A stretch of DNA of 64,000 nt from Iris pallida (lineage: Eukaryota > Streptophyta > Magnoliopsida > Asparagales > Iridaceae), in NCBI GenBank assembly GCA_029216955.1, contig JANAVB010029819.1, forward strand, positions 40,067,753-40,131,752. The letters run 5' to 3'. Both the position numbers and the translations under genes were made by a program. Below are positions 1 through 11,480 of this stretch, in pieces; within the stretch, counting starts at the first letter, position 1, and every line of letters starts with the position of its first letter. The notes below the pieces were generated by a model, which was not told where the DNA came from, did not search any database, and saw only the letters and a list, made by a program, of their open reading frames with translations.

Positions 1-1
1 C

Positions 2-526
2 CGCTTCGTAGAGATCTTGGTCAGCACCCCTGAAGACAAGGCACGACGATTCAGGAAGGGCCTATCTCACGAGATTTATCTAGCCATCAACACCAGTCAA
101 GCCGCCACTTACGAGAAGATTTTGGAGGTCGCCCAAGCTGTAGAAGAAGAGCTGAGCCACAAGCCGAAAATGAATCGAGACGCATTCGGAGGAGGCAACA
201 ACCAATCGGTACCGGCAAAATGTCCCAACATTCCAGGGAAGACCTAAGCACAACAACATCATCAGCAATCACGAGCAGCCCCACAACAAGTCCAAGATTT
301 TCCCACATGCCAGTATTGCAAGAAGAGGGGCCACGTCCAAGAAGACTGCCGTAGATGGTTAAGGTTGTGTTATACTTGTGGATCCAACCGGCATCTATCT
401 CGAGATTGCCCGAAGAGAAATGCGACTGCCCCACCGTTACCAGCCGCACAGGGAGGACAAGCTTATGCCATGATCACGGAGGATGCGAAAACACCACAAG
501 GAGAAGCTGGCAAAAAATTTCAGTAG
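2..526 (+). pseudogene. Ty3/gypsy gag fragment (element E)
   Basis: This is the C-terminal part of a retrotransposon Gag (nucleocapsid) protein, cut by the left window edge. The frame starting at base 2 reads a capsid-type stretch (RFRKGLSHEIYLAI, then a helix rich in E and A). It then has two CCHC zinc knuckles at about 320-410: C-x2-C-x4-H-x4-C as CQYCKKRGHVQEDC, followed by CYTCGSNRHLSRDC. These knuckles bind the packaged RNA in this family. One in-frame TAA at 245-247 breaks the frame, probably a CAA to TAA change. The frame ends at TAG 524-526. No protease, reverse transcriptase or integrase follows; a 3' LTR comes about 150 bases later, so this is a pol-less derivative. Confidence 0.85.
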
Positions 527-679
527 ATATTAGCCGTAGTATTATAGATAGGCCTATATTAGACTTTGATTTAAGAGAAATTGAATTACTTTTATAGCAG
601 TTTATTCTAGACTATTTATTCTAGTATATCATAGCTCTATTGAATTTTAAAGACGAAATTTTTTTTAGGAGGGTAGATT
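527..679 (+). other. 3' end of element E interior, with polypurine tract
   Basis: AT-rich non-coding stretch between the gag remnant and the 3' LTR. It ends in GACGAAATTTTTTTTAGGAGGG, read in two parts at about 652-673, which is the typical polypurine-tract region of plant chromovirus-type elements just before a TGTAA LTR start. The whole pol region expected here is missing. Confidence 0.7.
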
Positions 680-3600
680 TGTAAACCCCTTGATCGTTTT
701 TCTTTTCATTTACTATCCCTTTTCTTGAATTAGTTCATTTAATTGACTAGGGCTCTTTACTTAAAATACCAATAAAGGAAAAGTAACTTCCTTTTATGCA
801 AAAATTTTATTTCTCTAGGGCTTTAACGTAAATTCGGTTCTTTTAAATTCAACAGAAGCTGTAGCCGTTGATAAACCCATGTTTTGAGTTGATCTCAAAT
901 AACAGATTTGACCATTCCTATTATTAAGTAAGATAAACCATAAGAAATTCAAATCCTTTTTCTTTATCTATTCTTCCTATTGATCCTATCTAAACACTAG
1001 ATATATATAGGGGAGATGGCAACCGACTACAAATCCTTCCCACGAACCCTAAGCAGATCATCACCCTTGCAAGCCTTGAGGATTCCTCATCTCAAGGCTG
1101 CCTATACGGTTGCAACATGTAGGAACTCTTCAAGAGGTAAGGGCTCGAAATCTCTCTCCTTTGTAGTAGACCTTGGGTTAGGTTAGCAGCTTAGGCACCA
1201 AAGCCATGTTTACAAATATTGCTCGATACATGAAGTGATCTATTATATGTTCTTACCTTATTTTGGTTGCATCCATTCTGAATTAATTCTCCGTAAAACC
1301 ACTGATACCTTAGTCGAGTATCGCGCATTAGTGGTAGTAGCAACATCAAGGAGAAGAGTATATGGTCATGTCCCCAACCCATGTATCTCCTCCATGATTT
1401 CAGAGTATTAGAACGGATGTTTCTATAGGTCAGTAAAAAGGGACGCGACCGCTTAGTAACTCATTAGCAACTTGGTACCATATTAATATCGGGGTGGCAC
1501 GTATAACATCTTATTATCAGTTTGATATCGATGTTGTACTCGACCCTAGAATCAGATTTCCATGATAGACAATTGGTTTCATACCGGATACCCATTCAGA
1601 TCTGGTATCAAGTCTGACTCTAGTCATCGCATTTCGACTCTAGTAATGGGTAGACATCTTAGTACCAGTCACAAACCAACATAATAATTTTCATAGAGTA
1701 TCCTCCCATATACTGATACATTAGCCTTATATCATCTATCATAAGTGACCAAGTAAGTTCAAATAAGGGTACAAAGTCCTTGAAAAATAGGAAGACATGA
1801 TAGACGTAGAAGATGTGTAGGATAAGAGTCGACATGGCAGATACAGATGTCTGTATCTAAACAGTGCGACCATGACAGATATGGGGTAAAACTCTAGAGG
1901 GGTACACTGCTATATATAGTATGGGTGCTTCATCTTGTCACATACCAAACCACACGTGAGGACATCAATGGTGTCTATTAGGTTAACGTATCCGTTTACC
2001 AATATTTTATCAGCTGCACGGGAAGTATCGAATGGGGGTTGTGCCTTTTACTATCCATCTATATCCTAAAAACTTGGGCTTGGATGTGATGCACAAGATA
2101 GGGAATATATAATAGCAGTAGGTAGGTACCCAAGCGAGTTCAAATCTACAAGTGCATGGTGGACCTGTGTATACCAGAGTATCAGTAAAGTAGAAGAGTA
2201 TTAAGGATTTGGGGACATAAGTATGAGAACTGTTGAGTAAACTAGGGTTCAGATACATACAGGTAGATTCCAGTATGCGAGAAAGGAGCAGGGGTCATGA
2301 TATATATGTGCACTTGCATATATAAGGGTTACCTAGTTGGTTCAGTAAAGGAACTGGAAACCAACCTAGGTGAGTAACAGAGAGTACAACTTTAAGTTGA
2401 GGATTAGGCTGTCCCACAATATAGCAGTATTAGATACTGCTCCTATAGGAAGCAGGTAAGGTGTCAGTTGGCCGAGTAGGGGAGTAGTCTAGTTGAGACT
2501 TGGTAGGGGCTGGATCGAACCCATTTTTGTACATGTGCCCAAGAACAGATCAACTAGGACAGACTCAATATTCTGAACCACATCTCTTGGATCAGATAAT
2601 TGTATAAGATCTAGAATCGGTTGTCCCTGAGAGTATCATTGGGTCATTCAGACGAGGTATCAGGAAAATAAGAATAGATATACGGAGGATGAGGGACAGT
2701 GAGCCAGGAAAGGGAAAAACCTATTTGTGTAGTAGAGTATACATGGTACTACCTATATATCCCAATGAAAGAAGGGTTCCTACAGGGCCGAGCATGACAG
2801 TACTACCTGGAAAGGTGTTGGCAAGGATGAGATAGACACCTAGGACAGTATATACTAGTACTACCTAAACAATAGAACTATGGAAGTCTGGAAAGAACCT
2901 GCAAGTATCCTAGAGACTAAATAAAGTATCAAAGAATTCAAGTAAAGCCTCAAAATCAACAGAAGACAGGACATGTAGATAGGAAGAGCCAAACAAAAGC
3001 AATAGTTGTGTGATAGCAGCAAAAGGAGGGGAAATTGTAGACAGTAGGTGTGATGTGCTTTGTGCACATATTTGTGTTGTCGGGAGTATTGAGTTGGGAT
3101 ATCTACGGATACTTCTGATGGTTATACTGGATAGAGAGGGTATTCTAGTATCAATAAATAATACAGGTATATGTGATGCATAGAGAAATAAGTATGTATT
3201 CATCCAAGAGTATATTAATATATGAAGACAAATTGGGGTATCCAAGGGTGATATTAATATAGGCCAGATAGGAATGGCATCCTAGGGGCAAGCAGTAACT
3301 AGATATATATGACATATAGATAGGTAAGATATGTGGCCAATGCCTAGTACAGTTAGAGGCTAGAACCAAGCAAAGATTATGAGATCCTAGAATACTAATC
3401 TATTATAAAACCAAACTTGGCCTAGAAATAGACCTAGAGACTAGTAGGTAGCTTATCATGGATTACAATCATGTTACTGATACTGTAAAATTCATAAACA
3501 GGTTACTGGAATCTCGATACGAATTTTGACTCGTATCTATAACTCGGGAGGACAGGCAAGTATACCTTGCCGTCCTCTACAGTTTATTTACATGCATTAC

Positions 3601-4577
3601 ATTTTATTTTCTAATCTTTGATTTGATTGTGGACATGTGCTTTCATATGGTATACTAGTTGAGTTGATTCATTGACATGTAGACCTTGTTCACGTTTGGC
3701 CTTGTAGTTCACATTTGGAGTTGTTCTCACCAGTACCTTGCTTGAGTCGTGTCATTGAACGAGTGCGTGTAGTTTAACTGCTAAATCTTTGTTACCATTT
3801 TCTCAACCAGAGAGTCCACACTCGGGACGAGGGTGTTGTCTTGTTCATTGGCACCAGTGAGTCCAAATTCGGGACGAGGGTGTTTGTCTTGATCTGTTTA
3901 CACCATGTGTCCACACTCGGGATGTGGGTGTTGTCTTTTTTTTGGCACCAGAGAGTCCACACTCGGGACGAGGGTTAGTGATTAGTTTAAACCCATGAGT
4001 CCACACTCGGGATGAGGGTTTGGTATTCCATTGATCTCGTGTTCATTATTCATCCAGCAGTTCATTTAGCGTAGTATTCTAGTGTCCGTGTTCATAGCCA
4101 CTTGTCGTGTTTCTGTCTTTCCTGCTTATTTATTACGCATGATAAAACTGTTAGATAGGCATCTATATGTATCTTGCTAGTCCTCTGAGGACCTGATGAT
4201 CTCTTCAGGTTTAGCCGAGTTTGAGTCAGGAGTAGACGAGCGGGTTTGAGTCAACATCAGATCACGGTGCCTTGCAGTTGAGGTTGTCTTTGATTAGCAG
4301 TTTGCACTCAGTTAGTTCATTTCATGTATTTCTTTTTCTATCTAATGGGATTTGTGTCCACCGGACGTGACTTGATTCTGGGAAAACATTCAGCCTATAT
4401 TCTTTATTGTTCAGTTTTATTGACATTCATTGGTCTCAGTTGATTATTTATTTTTCTATGGATGAGAAATAGACTGCCATGACTTGTGTATATTAGACAA
4501 CGTTCTACCGCCGATACTGTTGCGTAGGCTGGGCTTGGACACGTCTTGTATCCGAAAAGTGGATACGGGTCGTGACA
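680..4577 (+). repeat. 3' LTR of element E (Ty3/gypsy)
   Basis: The LTR begins TGTAAACCCC right after the polypurine tract. It ends with a block (GCGTAGGCTGGGC ... GGTCGTGACA) shared with the ends of the solo LTRs at 32434 and 48170. At 3.9 kb it is long compared with the 2.6-3.3 kb LTRs elsewhere in the window, so it may contain an unrecognised insertion. A TATA-like ATATATATAGGGG lies near 1002-1015. Small ORFs on both strands look random. The 5' LTR and the left TSD lie outside the window. Confidence 0.72.
3807..4021 (+). repeat. Minisatellite in LTR E, about 5 degenerate units
   Basis: Five degenerate copies of a 45-60 base unit built on GAGTCCACACTCGGGACGAGG, followed by GTGTTGTCTTG and CACCA. 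The units differ by point changes and spacer length. Confidence 0.8.
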
Positions 4578-4694
4578 TGGTGGGTCGATTCCGATGACGG
4601 AACATTTCCGTCGTTTAGTATGTCTTTTTATTTCAGAAATATTATTTTAATATAAGTCCAATAGATTAGTAAAAGGTTATATATTTAATTACAG

Positions 4695-5670
4695 GTGAAT
4701 AGGGGTGATGATGCCAATATGGTAATCGTTTTCCTGGCCACACATCGTAAGGGCGGGAAGCTTATTGGTGAGAGGGCCGAGAAGTCCTATGTAAGTATTA
4801 TAATTCTATTTATTAATATTAATAATTCATTTAAGTTTTGCTATAACATAGTAAATATGCATGCAAATAAATATTCATGTAGTTAGTAATAATAAGTACA
4901 TTAGACATTAGAAGTTATAGAGTATCCATGCTTTCTAGGCCGAGTTTTAATGGCGTAAGGAGCGGGTGGCTGCTATTGCACCTGCTGCAGGAGAGGCTGG
5001 TACTTCCTTGCATCCCGCTCCAACTCCGTCGGAGGACGAGCTATGGGTGACCGCTGCTGGTGGTCTCCACAGGGGTACGTACTATAGTACAGGATCCTAT
5101 GGCGCCCTAGTTGCGACATAATCCTTTAGGACCTCCCCTGCTAGTGTACATGGCCCACAGCCCTCCCAGGAGTCAGCCCGAGTCCAGCAGATGGCAGAGT
5201 CTGTATATGACGAGCTGCTACGACGGATCCAGGAGCAGCACCATACGGACGATGATGTGCTCCTAGCACGATTGGATATGCTCGATTGCAGTATTATGGA
5301 GCTCAGGGATATGACTAAAAGGACAGAGTGGGGCATCACTAATCTTAGAGCGTCGACAGAGTGCAGCGTGATGGATCTGCAGGCATCACAGTTGTCCATA
5401 ACCGAGAGGCTGACGTTGATGCAGGATTCGATTGTTGATAGTAGTACGAGGCAGTTATCTACCGTAGATTCATACTACCAGTGACTAGCAGCATTGGAGC
5501 GTCGTTGTCCTCCGGGTGCACCTTCATCGTCGTTGACTCCGCCTTCTTTATCGACACCGACTCCACCGACGTCACTTCCTTCTTCATCGGTGACGATTTC
5601 ATGGGAGGAGTACGAGATGTTTCTATCCTTGAGGCGCGGCGGTGCCCCTCCTCCTCTAGATCTGCAGTAG
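4695..5670 (+). pseudogene. Ptta/En/Spm-type transposase, C-terminal exons, broken
   Basis: Two exon-like pieces of the plant transposase family (Pfam Ptta/En/Spm, Transposase_24) found in CACTA elements. The first exon is 4695-4790, after an ACAG acceptor and before a GTAAGT donor. It reads VFLATHRKGGKLIGERAEKSY, matching the family's 'ATHTRKDGSFVDEKA' signature. The second starts at 4939 after CTAG and continues to TAG 5668-5670. It holds a helical segment (MAESVYDELLRRIQEQ) and a Ser/Pro-rich tail. Three in-frame stops (TAA at 4948 and 5120, TGA at about 5482) are all explainable as C-to-T changes of CAA, CAA and CGA. It cannot make a working protein as it stands, and the N-terminal and catalytic part is absent. 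Confidence 0.7.
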
Positions 5671-5724
5671 TCCGAGTTAGGACTGTTTGATGTGATGATA
5701 TTTTAGTGTTTGTTTATGTTGATT

Positions 5725-5955
5725 GTTTGTTTGTGTGTAGACTTTTAGTATTGGTTGTGTAAACTTTGGATATTGGTTGGTTGGTTGTAGACTGGGGTTG
5801 ATTGTTATACACTTTGGATATTGGATGTAAACTTTGGATATTGGTTGTAGACTTTGGATATTTTAGTGTTTGTTATACACTTTGTGTTGGTTGTACACTT
5901 TAGATATTGGTTGTAGACTTTTAGTATTGTTTGTGTTGATTGTTATACTGTTATG
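5725..5955 (+). repeat. Degenerate short tandem repeat (TTGG/TTGTAGACTTTGGATA)
   Basis: GT-rich stretch with about nine imperfect copies of a 20-25 base unit (ACTTTGGATATTGGTTGTAG). It lies 3' of the transposase remnant, inside CACTA F. Confidence 0.7.
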
Positions 5956-6089
5956 ATTTATCGGTATTGAGTGTTCCACCGAAGGGGTCGGCGAACCCAG
6001 GAGGAAATGTGCTTCTGTGTATTTATTGTTATTTATTAAACTGCAGGGAGAAAATATGATTCTGTGGACATTCTGTAATTTATTTTTTT

Positions 6090-6560
6090 TTGTAATTTAG
6101 CGACGTTTAGCGATATTTATCGACGTTTAGCGACGCAGGGAAACGTCGATAAACGTCGGTAAGTCAGCAGGTATACCGACGCCGACCGACATATTTGTGC
6201 GTCGGTAAGCGTCGGTAAACGTCGCTAAATGACGCTAAATGTTCCAGAATTTTCCCTCGTTAACGGAATCGGTAAACGTCGGTAAGTATTCTAAATACGT
6301 CGCTAAAAGTTTCAGGATTTACTGACGTGTACCGACATAATAAACGTCGCTATATTACCGACGGTGCGCCGGTAAACGTTCCAGGATTACCGATGTACTT
6401 TTGCGTCGGTAAGCGTCGGTAAGAGCGACAATTAGCGACGTTTTACCTATTAGCGACCAGGCTTCCGCGACAACAATAAAACGTCGCTAAATATGTCAGA
6501 AAATGAACTTAGTGACGTTTTTATCCCTTTTAGCTACGTTTTTGGGCGTCGCTAATATGA
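6090..6560. repeat. CACTA F subterminal repeat array
   Basis: More than twenty copies of CGTCGCTAAA / CGTCGGTAA and their reverse complements (TTTAGCGACG, TTACCGACG) packed into 470 bases just inside the CACTA terminus. Subterminal repeats of this kind are the binding sites of the element-encoded protein in En/Spm-type transposons; that role here is inferred from the family. Confidence 0.8.
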
Positions 6561-6575
6561 CTTATTCTGCTAGTG

Positions 6576-7470
6576 TGAGTCGCTAAGCCCCTACTACTGG
6601 GCTGAGCTCCTAAGGGAATTTTCTAAAGAGGGTAAAAAACGTAAATGTATCTATGGGGATTTTAAACTTAACCCTCTAGGAAAACACCCACCATGGCAAC
6701 TACATGGACTACCACACCTCATGTGTATATGTCCATACAAAGCATAGCTATATATTGAGATATACAGTTCGATGTTTTTCTAATGTGGCACTATCTTTCT
6801 AATTACAAAGCAAAAATCCCAACAATCTTCTTCATATCTCAATATATTGGTTGAGCATTACCCACAGTAACTATATATCATGCATTAGGATATATGTTGC
6901 TTGCAATTTGAATCTTCCTACATGGCTCAAACAATAGTATGTTACAAAATGGACTACGGCTTGAATTCAGTACCATAGCCGCTATTCTTTTCACTCGCAC
7001 AATGACAATAGTTGTGCCTGACCTTGTATCAGTGTATGCATATTCAGTGTCTACAATCTTACCCTCAAAAGACGACTTACAGCTCTGTTCATACACTTAG
7101 GTGAGTTTCTTAGAGATTTTAATTTATCCCACTATGAAGCATTTTGCTTCCTTGCGATGCTATACTGCTATGACATGGCCCAAAGCTGAGGTCCAACCAC
7201 TTGGTGGTATCATTTATACCACTATAGCATGAGGTTCCAACCTCTTCATAGTGTTATACTACTACTCTCTATCTTTCAACATTAGGCTACATACCTCTAT
7301 GCGGTGCTATGCCGTTGTGACATAGCCCAAAGTCGAGGTCCTACCTCATGTGGTGTCAGGCCACTGTAGCATTGGCTACTTTCCCTTTGTGGTGCTGAGT
7401 TACCCGTGCTTCCTACAAAGTATGTCTGGCATTAAAATATCCAAGAACTCATTAAGGCTAAAAGCTATCA
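6576..7470 (-). repeat. Copia H-family LTR fragment (third copy in window)
   Basis: About 890 bases similar to the H LTR at 44555-44892 plus 48171-48737, including GGCTGAGCTCCTAAGGGAA, AAAACACCCACCATGG, CATGGCTCAAACAATA and GCCCAAAGC. Similarity runs right up to AAAGCTATC at 7470, where element B begins. It was the target of both CACTA F (left) and element B (right). The rest of the LTR is not adjacent. The 72-aa ORF inside it is not a gene. Confidence 0.7.
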
Positions 7471-8186
7471 TGCTACACCCCGCGTTCGTATAATCTGGTA
7501 CGAGTGCATGGGTACGTCCAGCCTACTTCAGAATCGGTGGTAGTGGTATGTCTAGACCTTAATAGTCATCAAAAATGCCCAGATAATCAATTTTCTGATC
7601 ATAACAACTAATCTTGTGCCTAAATCAAATCACCACATCATCATACATTTCACTCTCTTTTTAGTACACCTTTACAAAGAATATCCGGAGACAAATCTTG
7701 TTAAATAGTAAAGATGACAACCTCAATTACATCAGCATTAAAGTTGAAAATAAATCTATACACCGATAGTCCTAGGTAATCACTGATCTCCATATAGCAT
7801 CCACGCTGACTATCTCTATCACCTCATCCTGTAAGCCAAAAATGCTAAGGTAGAACTTTCATCACCTACAATATATCCACTCAAGAAACGAGCAAAGTAC
7901 AATCCATAATAGTGAAACAGTACAATACATACACAAGTAAAGATGTATTGAAATATGACTAACATGAAACATCATAGATGCAAGAATCTACTAAAACATG
8001 AAACATGTAGCAAGAAGATCCTGACCAGTGATTTAGAATACATATTAAATATGTGAGAGGCTGGACAAAATAGATGAATAATGGTACGATTTAACCACAC
8101 GTGCACAGGTGTGTGATCAGGTTATCAACATGATATAACTAGCGTTGGGCATTGTTCACATATCCATAGTATTTTCCCTCCCATGT
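7471..8186 (-). repeat. LTR B1 of element B, segment 1 of 3
   Basis: First piece of the left LTR of the minus-strand element B. It aligns base by base with the right LTR from 26481 (shared ATCTGGTAC/ATCAGGTAC, GGGTACGTC, CTGATCTCCATATAGCATCCA and so on). The LTR starts TGCTACACCCC, a decayed TGTCACGCCCC. The five bases before it, TATCA (7466-7470), are the likely left TSD. It is interrupted at 8187 by CACTA K. Confidence 0.75.
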
Positions 8187-8651
8187 CACTACAACAAAAA
8201 ACTCTTTTAATGACGGCTAAAAAGCGTCATTAATGACGAACCATGACGCTTTTTTTTCACAGCAACCGTTATGAAAACGGGTGTTATAAATATTTTTTAA
8301 AAGCGTCATAAAATAACCGTCATGAATAGTTTCTATAAAAGCGTTATGAATAGTTAATATATAGTGCACAATTCAGAACAATTTTAAAACGTCATGAATA
8401 GATAATATGTACAGGCTCAATGCAGCACATTTATAACACTTTATACTATTCAAATTAGCACATTTATAATGCTCTATACTGCACAGTATATATTACATTC
8501 CAAAAACTTAACATTATATATCACCATCTTTATTACATTTCTCAAAATAGAGTACATATCAACATCTTCATTACATTGAATATCCAAATACAGAATGTAC
8601 CCAAAAATAGGAATAAATCTCTCTTTTGCTAACCAAATTATTAGAAATATT

Positions 8652-8899
8652 TACTTATGTAGATTCTGACCATGGATCTTCTCTCTGCCATATCTTGAAG
8701 ATATCGGGAGTCCCAAAGAGAAGTAGTGTCGCAGCTGAGCGACGACTTGGTGCTGCTGCAGCCGGCGCAGTCGTGGGAGAGCCTCATCCTCTGATCCCTT
8801 ACTCTCGCCTGAACCCTCACCAGCGCCATCAGTACATCTACTACAGATGGCAACTAACTCCTCTTGGCCAGCATCTCCACAGATATCACAGACTTTGAC
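8652..8899 (-). pseudogene. Captured PHD-finger exon fragment
   Basis: On the minus strand, after a splice-acceptor-like TTGTAG, the frame reads [22 protein letters not shown]. This is the first half of a PHD zinc finger (C-x2-C ... C-x2-C), a chromatin-reading domain, and resembles plant PHD proteins with 'VCDICGD.G..ELLA.CSRCSDGAEH'. After TDGA the sequence leaves the PHD pattern: the expected His and the last Cys pair are missing. It continues as an unrelated open stretch ([18 protein letters not shown]...) to TAA near 8652. The finger is therefore incomplete and fused to something else, as expected for capture by CACTA K. The PHD assignment rests on pattern recognition only. Confidence 0.6.
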
Positions 8900-9647
8900 C
8901 TACAACCATATTGCATTTGGAATGTCACACTTCAAATAGGAATAGCATCATGAAAGGGTAGAAAATTAAGTTGCATACACTACTGTGCAAGCTGGAAGAC
9001 AGATGGAGAAATCACCATTATCAGAGGATTAAGGTATAATAAAGTAGCTTGCAATAAAGTAAGGAACCTGCAGGGGCTTTTCCCACCAACTGCAAATAGA
9101 TATCTCATACAGCTGCAAAGTGCAACAAAAACCAGTAGCAAACAATGAACTTCCAATAGTCCTCCATTGCAATGACAAATGAACTTAACCCACTTATGTA
9201 ACAGAATAATGACGTATCCTTCAAAAATCTTTAATAAGTCCTTTACTTGCTAGAGTAGCTTAATACGAGAGAAGGAAAAATGACAAAGGAAAAAAGAAAA
9301 GAGAAAAAAATCTGCAACTGGAACCAGAAAAACTAATAGACGACTAGTCTTTAAGACCTTGATGTGCCAAATGATAAACTTAAGTAATCCAAGCTCAACT
9401 TGCTGAACAAATTGTCAAACAATATCAAATTTTCAAGCCAAACTTGGAGCTAGTTATGGACCACTCACTTTGCTTACAGCTATAACTGAAAAAATAGTAA
9501 AGAAATTACCTTTGAACCTTTAAGATCTTCTCTCTTCAGTTCATTGGCCTGAAAATGATAACATAAGCAGAGAAAATGATAACATAAATAGCTCCAAGAG
9601 GTACATAAATTAGCGAGAAGAGGCTCAGATTCAGCTTCAGTCCATGA
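8900..9647. other. CACTA K interior, no recognised gene
   Basis: AT-rich, intron-like sequence between the PHD fragment and the purine-rich ORF region. Nothing further is recognised on either strand. Confidence 0.5.
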
Positions 9648-9980
9648 TTACTCACTCACAATTGGAGGTGGACCCCCACTCTCATCATCCCTTCTTCCAA
9701 CAAATGGCTGCAATGGAGCTGCCTCGCCATCTGAAGGAGCAGCCAAATCATCATTGCCAAAAAAATTCTTGTTCTTCTTCTTTTCCTTTTTCCTTTTCCT
9801 TTTTTTTCCTCTCCTCTCCTCTCCTCTCCTTAATTCTAATTCCCCTGACAAGTAATGGCTGCACTGTGTGCCTCGCCATTGGCCGAGGAAGAGAAACGGA
9901 GAAGAAATTGAAGGATAAATGAGAATACAACTTCCGCAGCAGCAATCCAAGTTTTTGCAGTGCGCACAATTATTCAACAT
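9648..9980 (-). other. Unrecognised ORF with (GGAGA)n and Lys-rich tract
   Basis: A 110-codon minus-strand frame inside CACTA K. The middle comes from a purine-rich microsatellite ((CTCCT)n on the plus strand, about 9808-9832), giving a run of K, R and E. The tail NDDLAAPSDGEAAPLQPFVG looks protein-like and could be a further captured exon piece. I do not recognise a family. The alternative is a chance frame driven by base composition. Confidence 0.3.
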
Positions 9981-10713
9981 ATGTTCAAATTTGCTGGCAG
10001 CTTCAAATTGAGATTAATATCTTGGCAATAATACAATGTCTCATTTTTCCTGAAAAACCAAATTGAGTTTGGGAGTAGTAGTCGAGGTCTCAGAATCCAC
10101 GTGAATGAAATCATTTATTACGAAAATTTACTGCAATAACTTTACTCAAATGTTCATTTGTGGTGTTGACTATTTTATTTGTTACTTCTGAATATTTATG
10201 ATGCTATTTTTATTTTAAAATGCAAGAATATTATTGGATTATTGATATATTTGTTCTTTTCTTTGTTGCAGCAACCAAACAGTAGAAGGAAAAATTAAAT
10301 TGTCTTTGTTGAATGATTTGTTTGTTTTACCATATACAGAAAAGAAACCCGACATGAATTCTAATTTCTAATTCTCATGAAAAAGACAGTAGGAATTGGT
10401 TTTCCTTTCAGACTTGCCATGAGTTTAAGCTATCCCCTTTATTTCCTACGTATATTCTTTCAAATTTCTACAGAGAGGGAAAAGAAAGAAAACCATATGT
10501 ATCGCATCACAGTATCACTCATCAAGTGTGCTTTTATTTAGAACATAGTTGAGTTACCATTGGGATAATGTTGAGAAATATAACATTTGTAATGGAAAAC
10601 AAAAAACTAATATAAATAATATAAACAAATATAAACCAATATAAGCAAATTAACATGAGAAAAAGAATGGGTATCTTTTCTATATATCCGTCTTGAAAAG
10701 AAAACTAAAATTT

Positions 10714-10848
10714 CTGGATACTCCCACCATCCTTGGTTGCAATGAGCCATGACTGATCAGAACCAGTAAAACCTCCTCCTCCAGGAACAATTAGAGAGAG
10801 AAGTTTGGTTGTGTGGCACCATCTTGACAGAATGCAGTTGAACATAAC
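10714..10848 (-). pseudogene. Exon-like captured fragment, family not recognised
   Basis: A 45-codon open stretch on the minus strand. It begins right after a splice-acceptor-like GGTTGTAG and reads LLSLIVPGGGGFTGSDQSWL, then IATKDGGSIQ. The residue mix is that of a real folded protein rather than random AT-rich sequence. It lies 45 bases after the splice donor of the RER1 fragment but is not RER1 exon 2. No donor GT follows directly. Probably a piece of a third host gene caught by CACTA K. Confidence 0.4.
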
Positions 10849-10892
10849 CTACAACCGATATAGCTCAAAAAAAGAGGGTAGTAAGTAATTAC

Positions 10893-11269
10893 CAGAACTT
10901 GAACTCGGGAAGGCGTCGCATGAAGGGCTTGAACTCGTCGGACCCCCTCGTCGGCAGCGAGGCCCCGTCCAGTCCCTCAAACTCCGGATCCACGACCGGC
11001 GAGAGGAAGCCGATCAAGAGGTTGAGCAAGTAGATCCCCAATCTGTAGGAGACGACGTAGAACCCCTGGATCAAGTAGACCCTGAGCGCGTAGAGGGACG
11101 CGATCGCGAGGGTCCCCAGCCACCTCCCCACGGGGTGGGGGGTCGACCGGTCAAGGAAGGAGGGAGAAGAAGGGGAATCGACGACCAGCGGAAGCCAAGA
11201 AGATAACTGCTTGGCGGATCCCACTAAACCCGATCCGAAGCCGACCCGCGCCGCCAGCTCCCTCCCCAT
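10893..11269 (-). pseudogene. RER1: Captured RER1 first-exon fragment (Golgi-to-ER retrieval receptor)
   Basis: The minus-strand frame from ATG at 11269 reads 125 codons of an RER1-family protein. RER1 is a small four-helix membrane protein of the cis-Golgi that returns ER proteins. Diagnostic stretches are [57 protein letters not shown] and [18 protein letters not shown]. The exon ends at a GTAATT splice donor (10892-10887), where the gene's intron would start. The second half, with helices 3 and 4, is absent. The N-terminus ([18 protein letters not shown]) is GC-rich. Because it sits inside CACTA K without its 3' half, it is a transduplicated fragment; it could still be transcribed and give a truncated or fused product. 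Confidence 0.85.
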
Positions 11270-11480
11270 CTCCTCCTCCCTTTCTAACTAGGTTTAGGGT
11301 TTTGTATCTAGGGTTAGGGTTTTAGAGTTGGGGGAAAGGAAGGAGAAGAAGAGGAGGAGAGGAGGGTGTTGCTAAACTAGAGTTAGGGTTTTGGATCTAT
11401 GGGATTTTGGAGTTGGGGGAGAGGAGGGAGAAGAAAGGATCGGAGAAGGAGAAGACCAGAACCAGAGGGAGAGAAAAAAT
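11270..11480 (-). promoter_or_regulatory. Captured 5' leader with telo-boxes upstream of RER1 fragment
   Basis: Upstream of the RER1 ATG the minus strand has AAACCCTAA-type telo-boxes (complement at about 11291-11323 and 11383-11391) and long pyrimidine tracts. This is the usual look of plant housekeeping-gene 5' UTRs, so the capture probably includes the gene's own leader and perhaps part of its promoter. I see no convincing TATA box. Confidence 0.5.

Larger units (their letters stand above)
4578..6575 (+). mobile_element. CACTA (En/Spm) transposon F, right-hand part
   Basis: The right end of a CACTA transposon, with its left part cut off by insertion of element E. The terminus at 6570-6575 is CTAGTG, the complement of CACTAG, preceded by an array of short subterminal motifs. 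It encodes a decayed C-terminal part of a Ptta/En/Spm transposase-associated protein on the plus strand. Beyond the terminus the sequence is a copia H-family LTR fragment, which was presumably the target. The left terminus and the 3-bp TSD cannot be checked. Confidence 0.75.
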
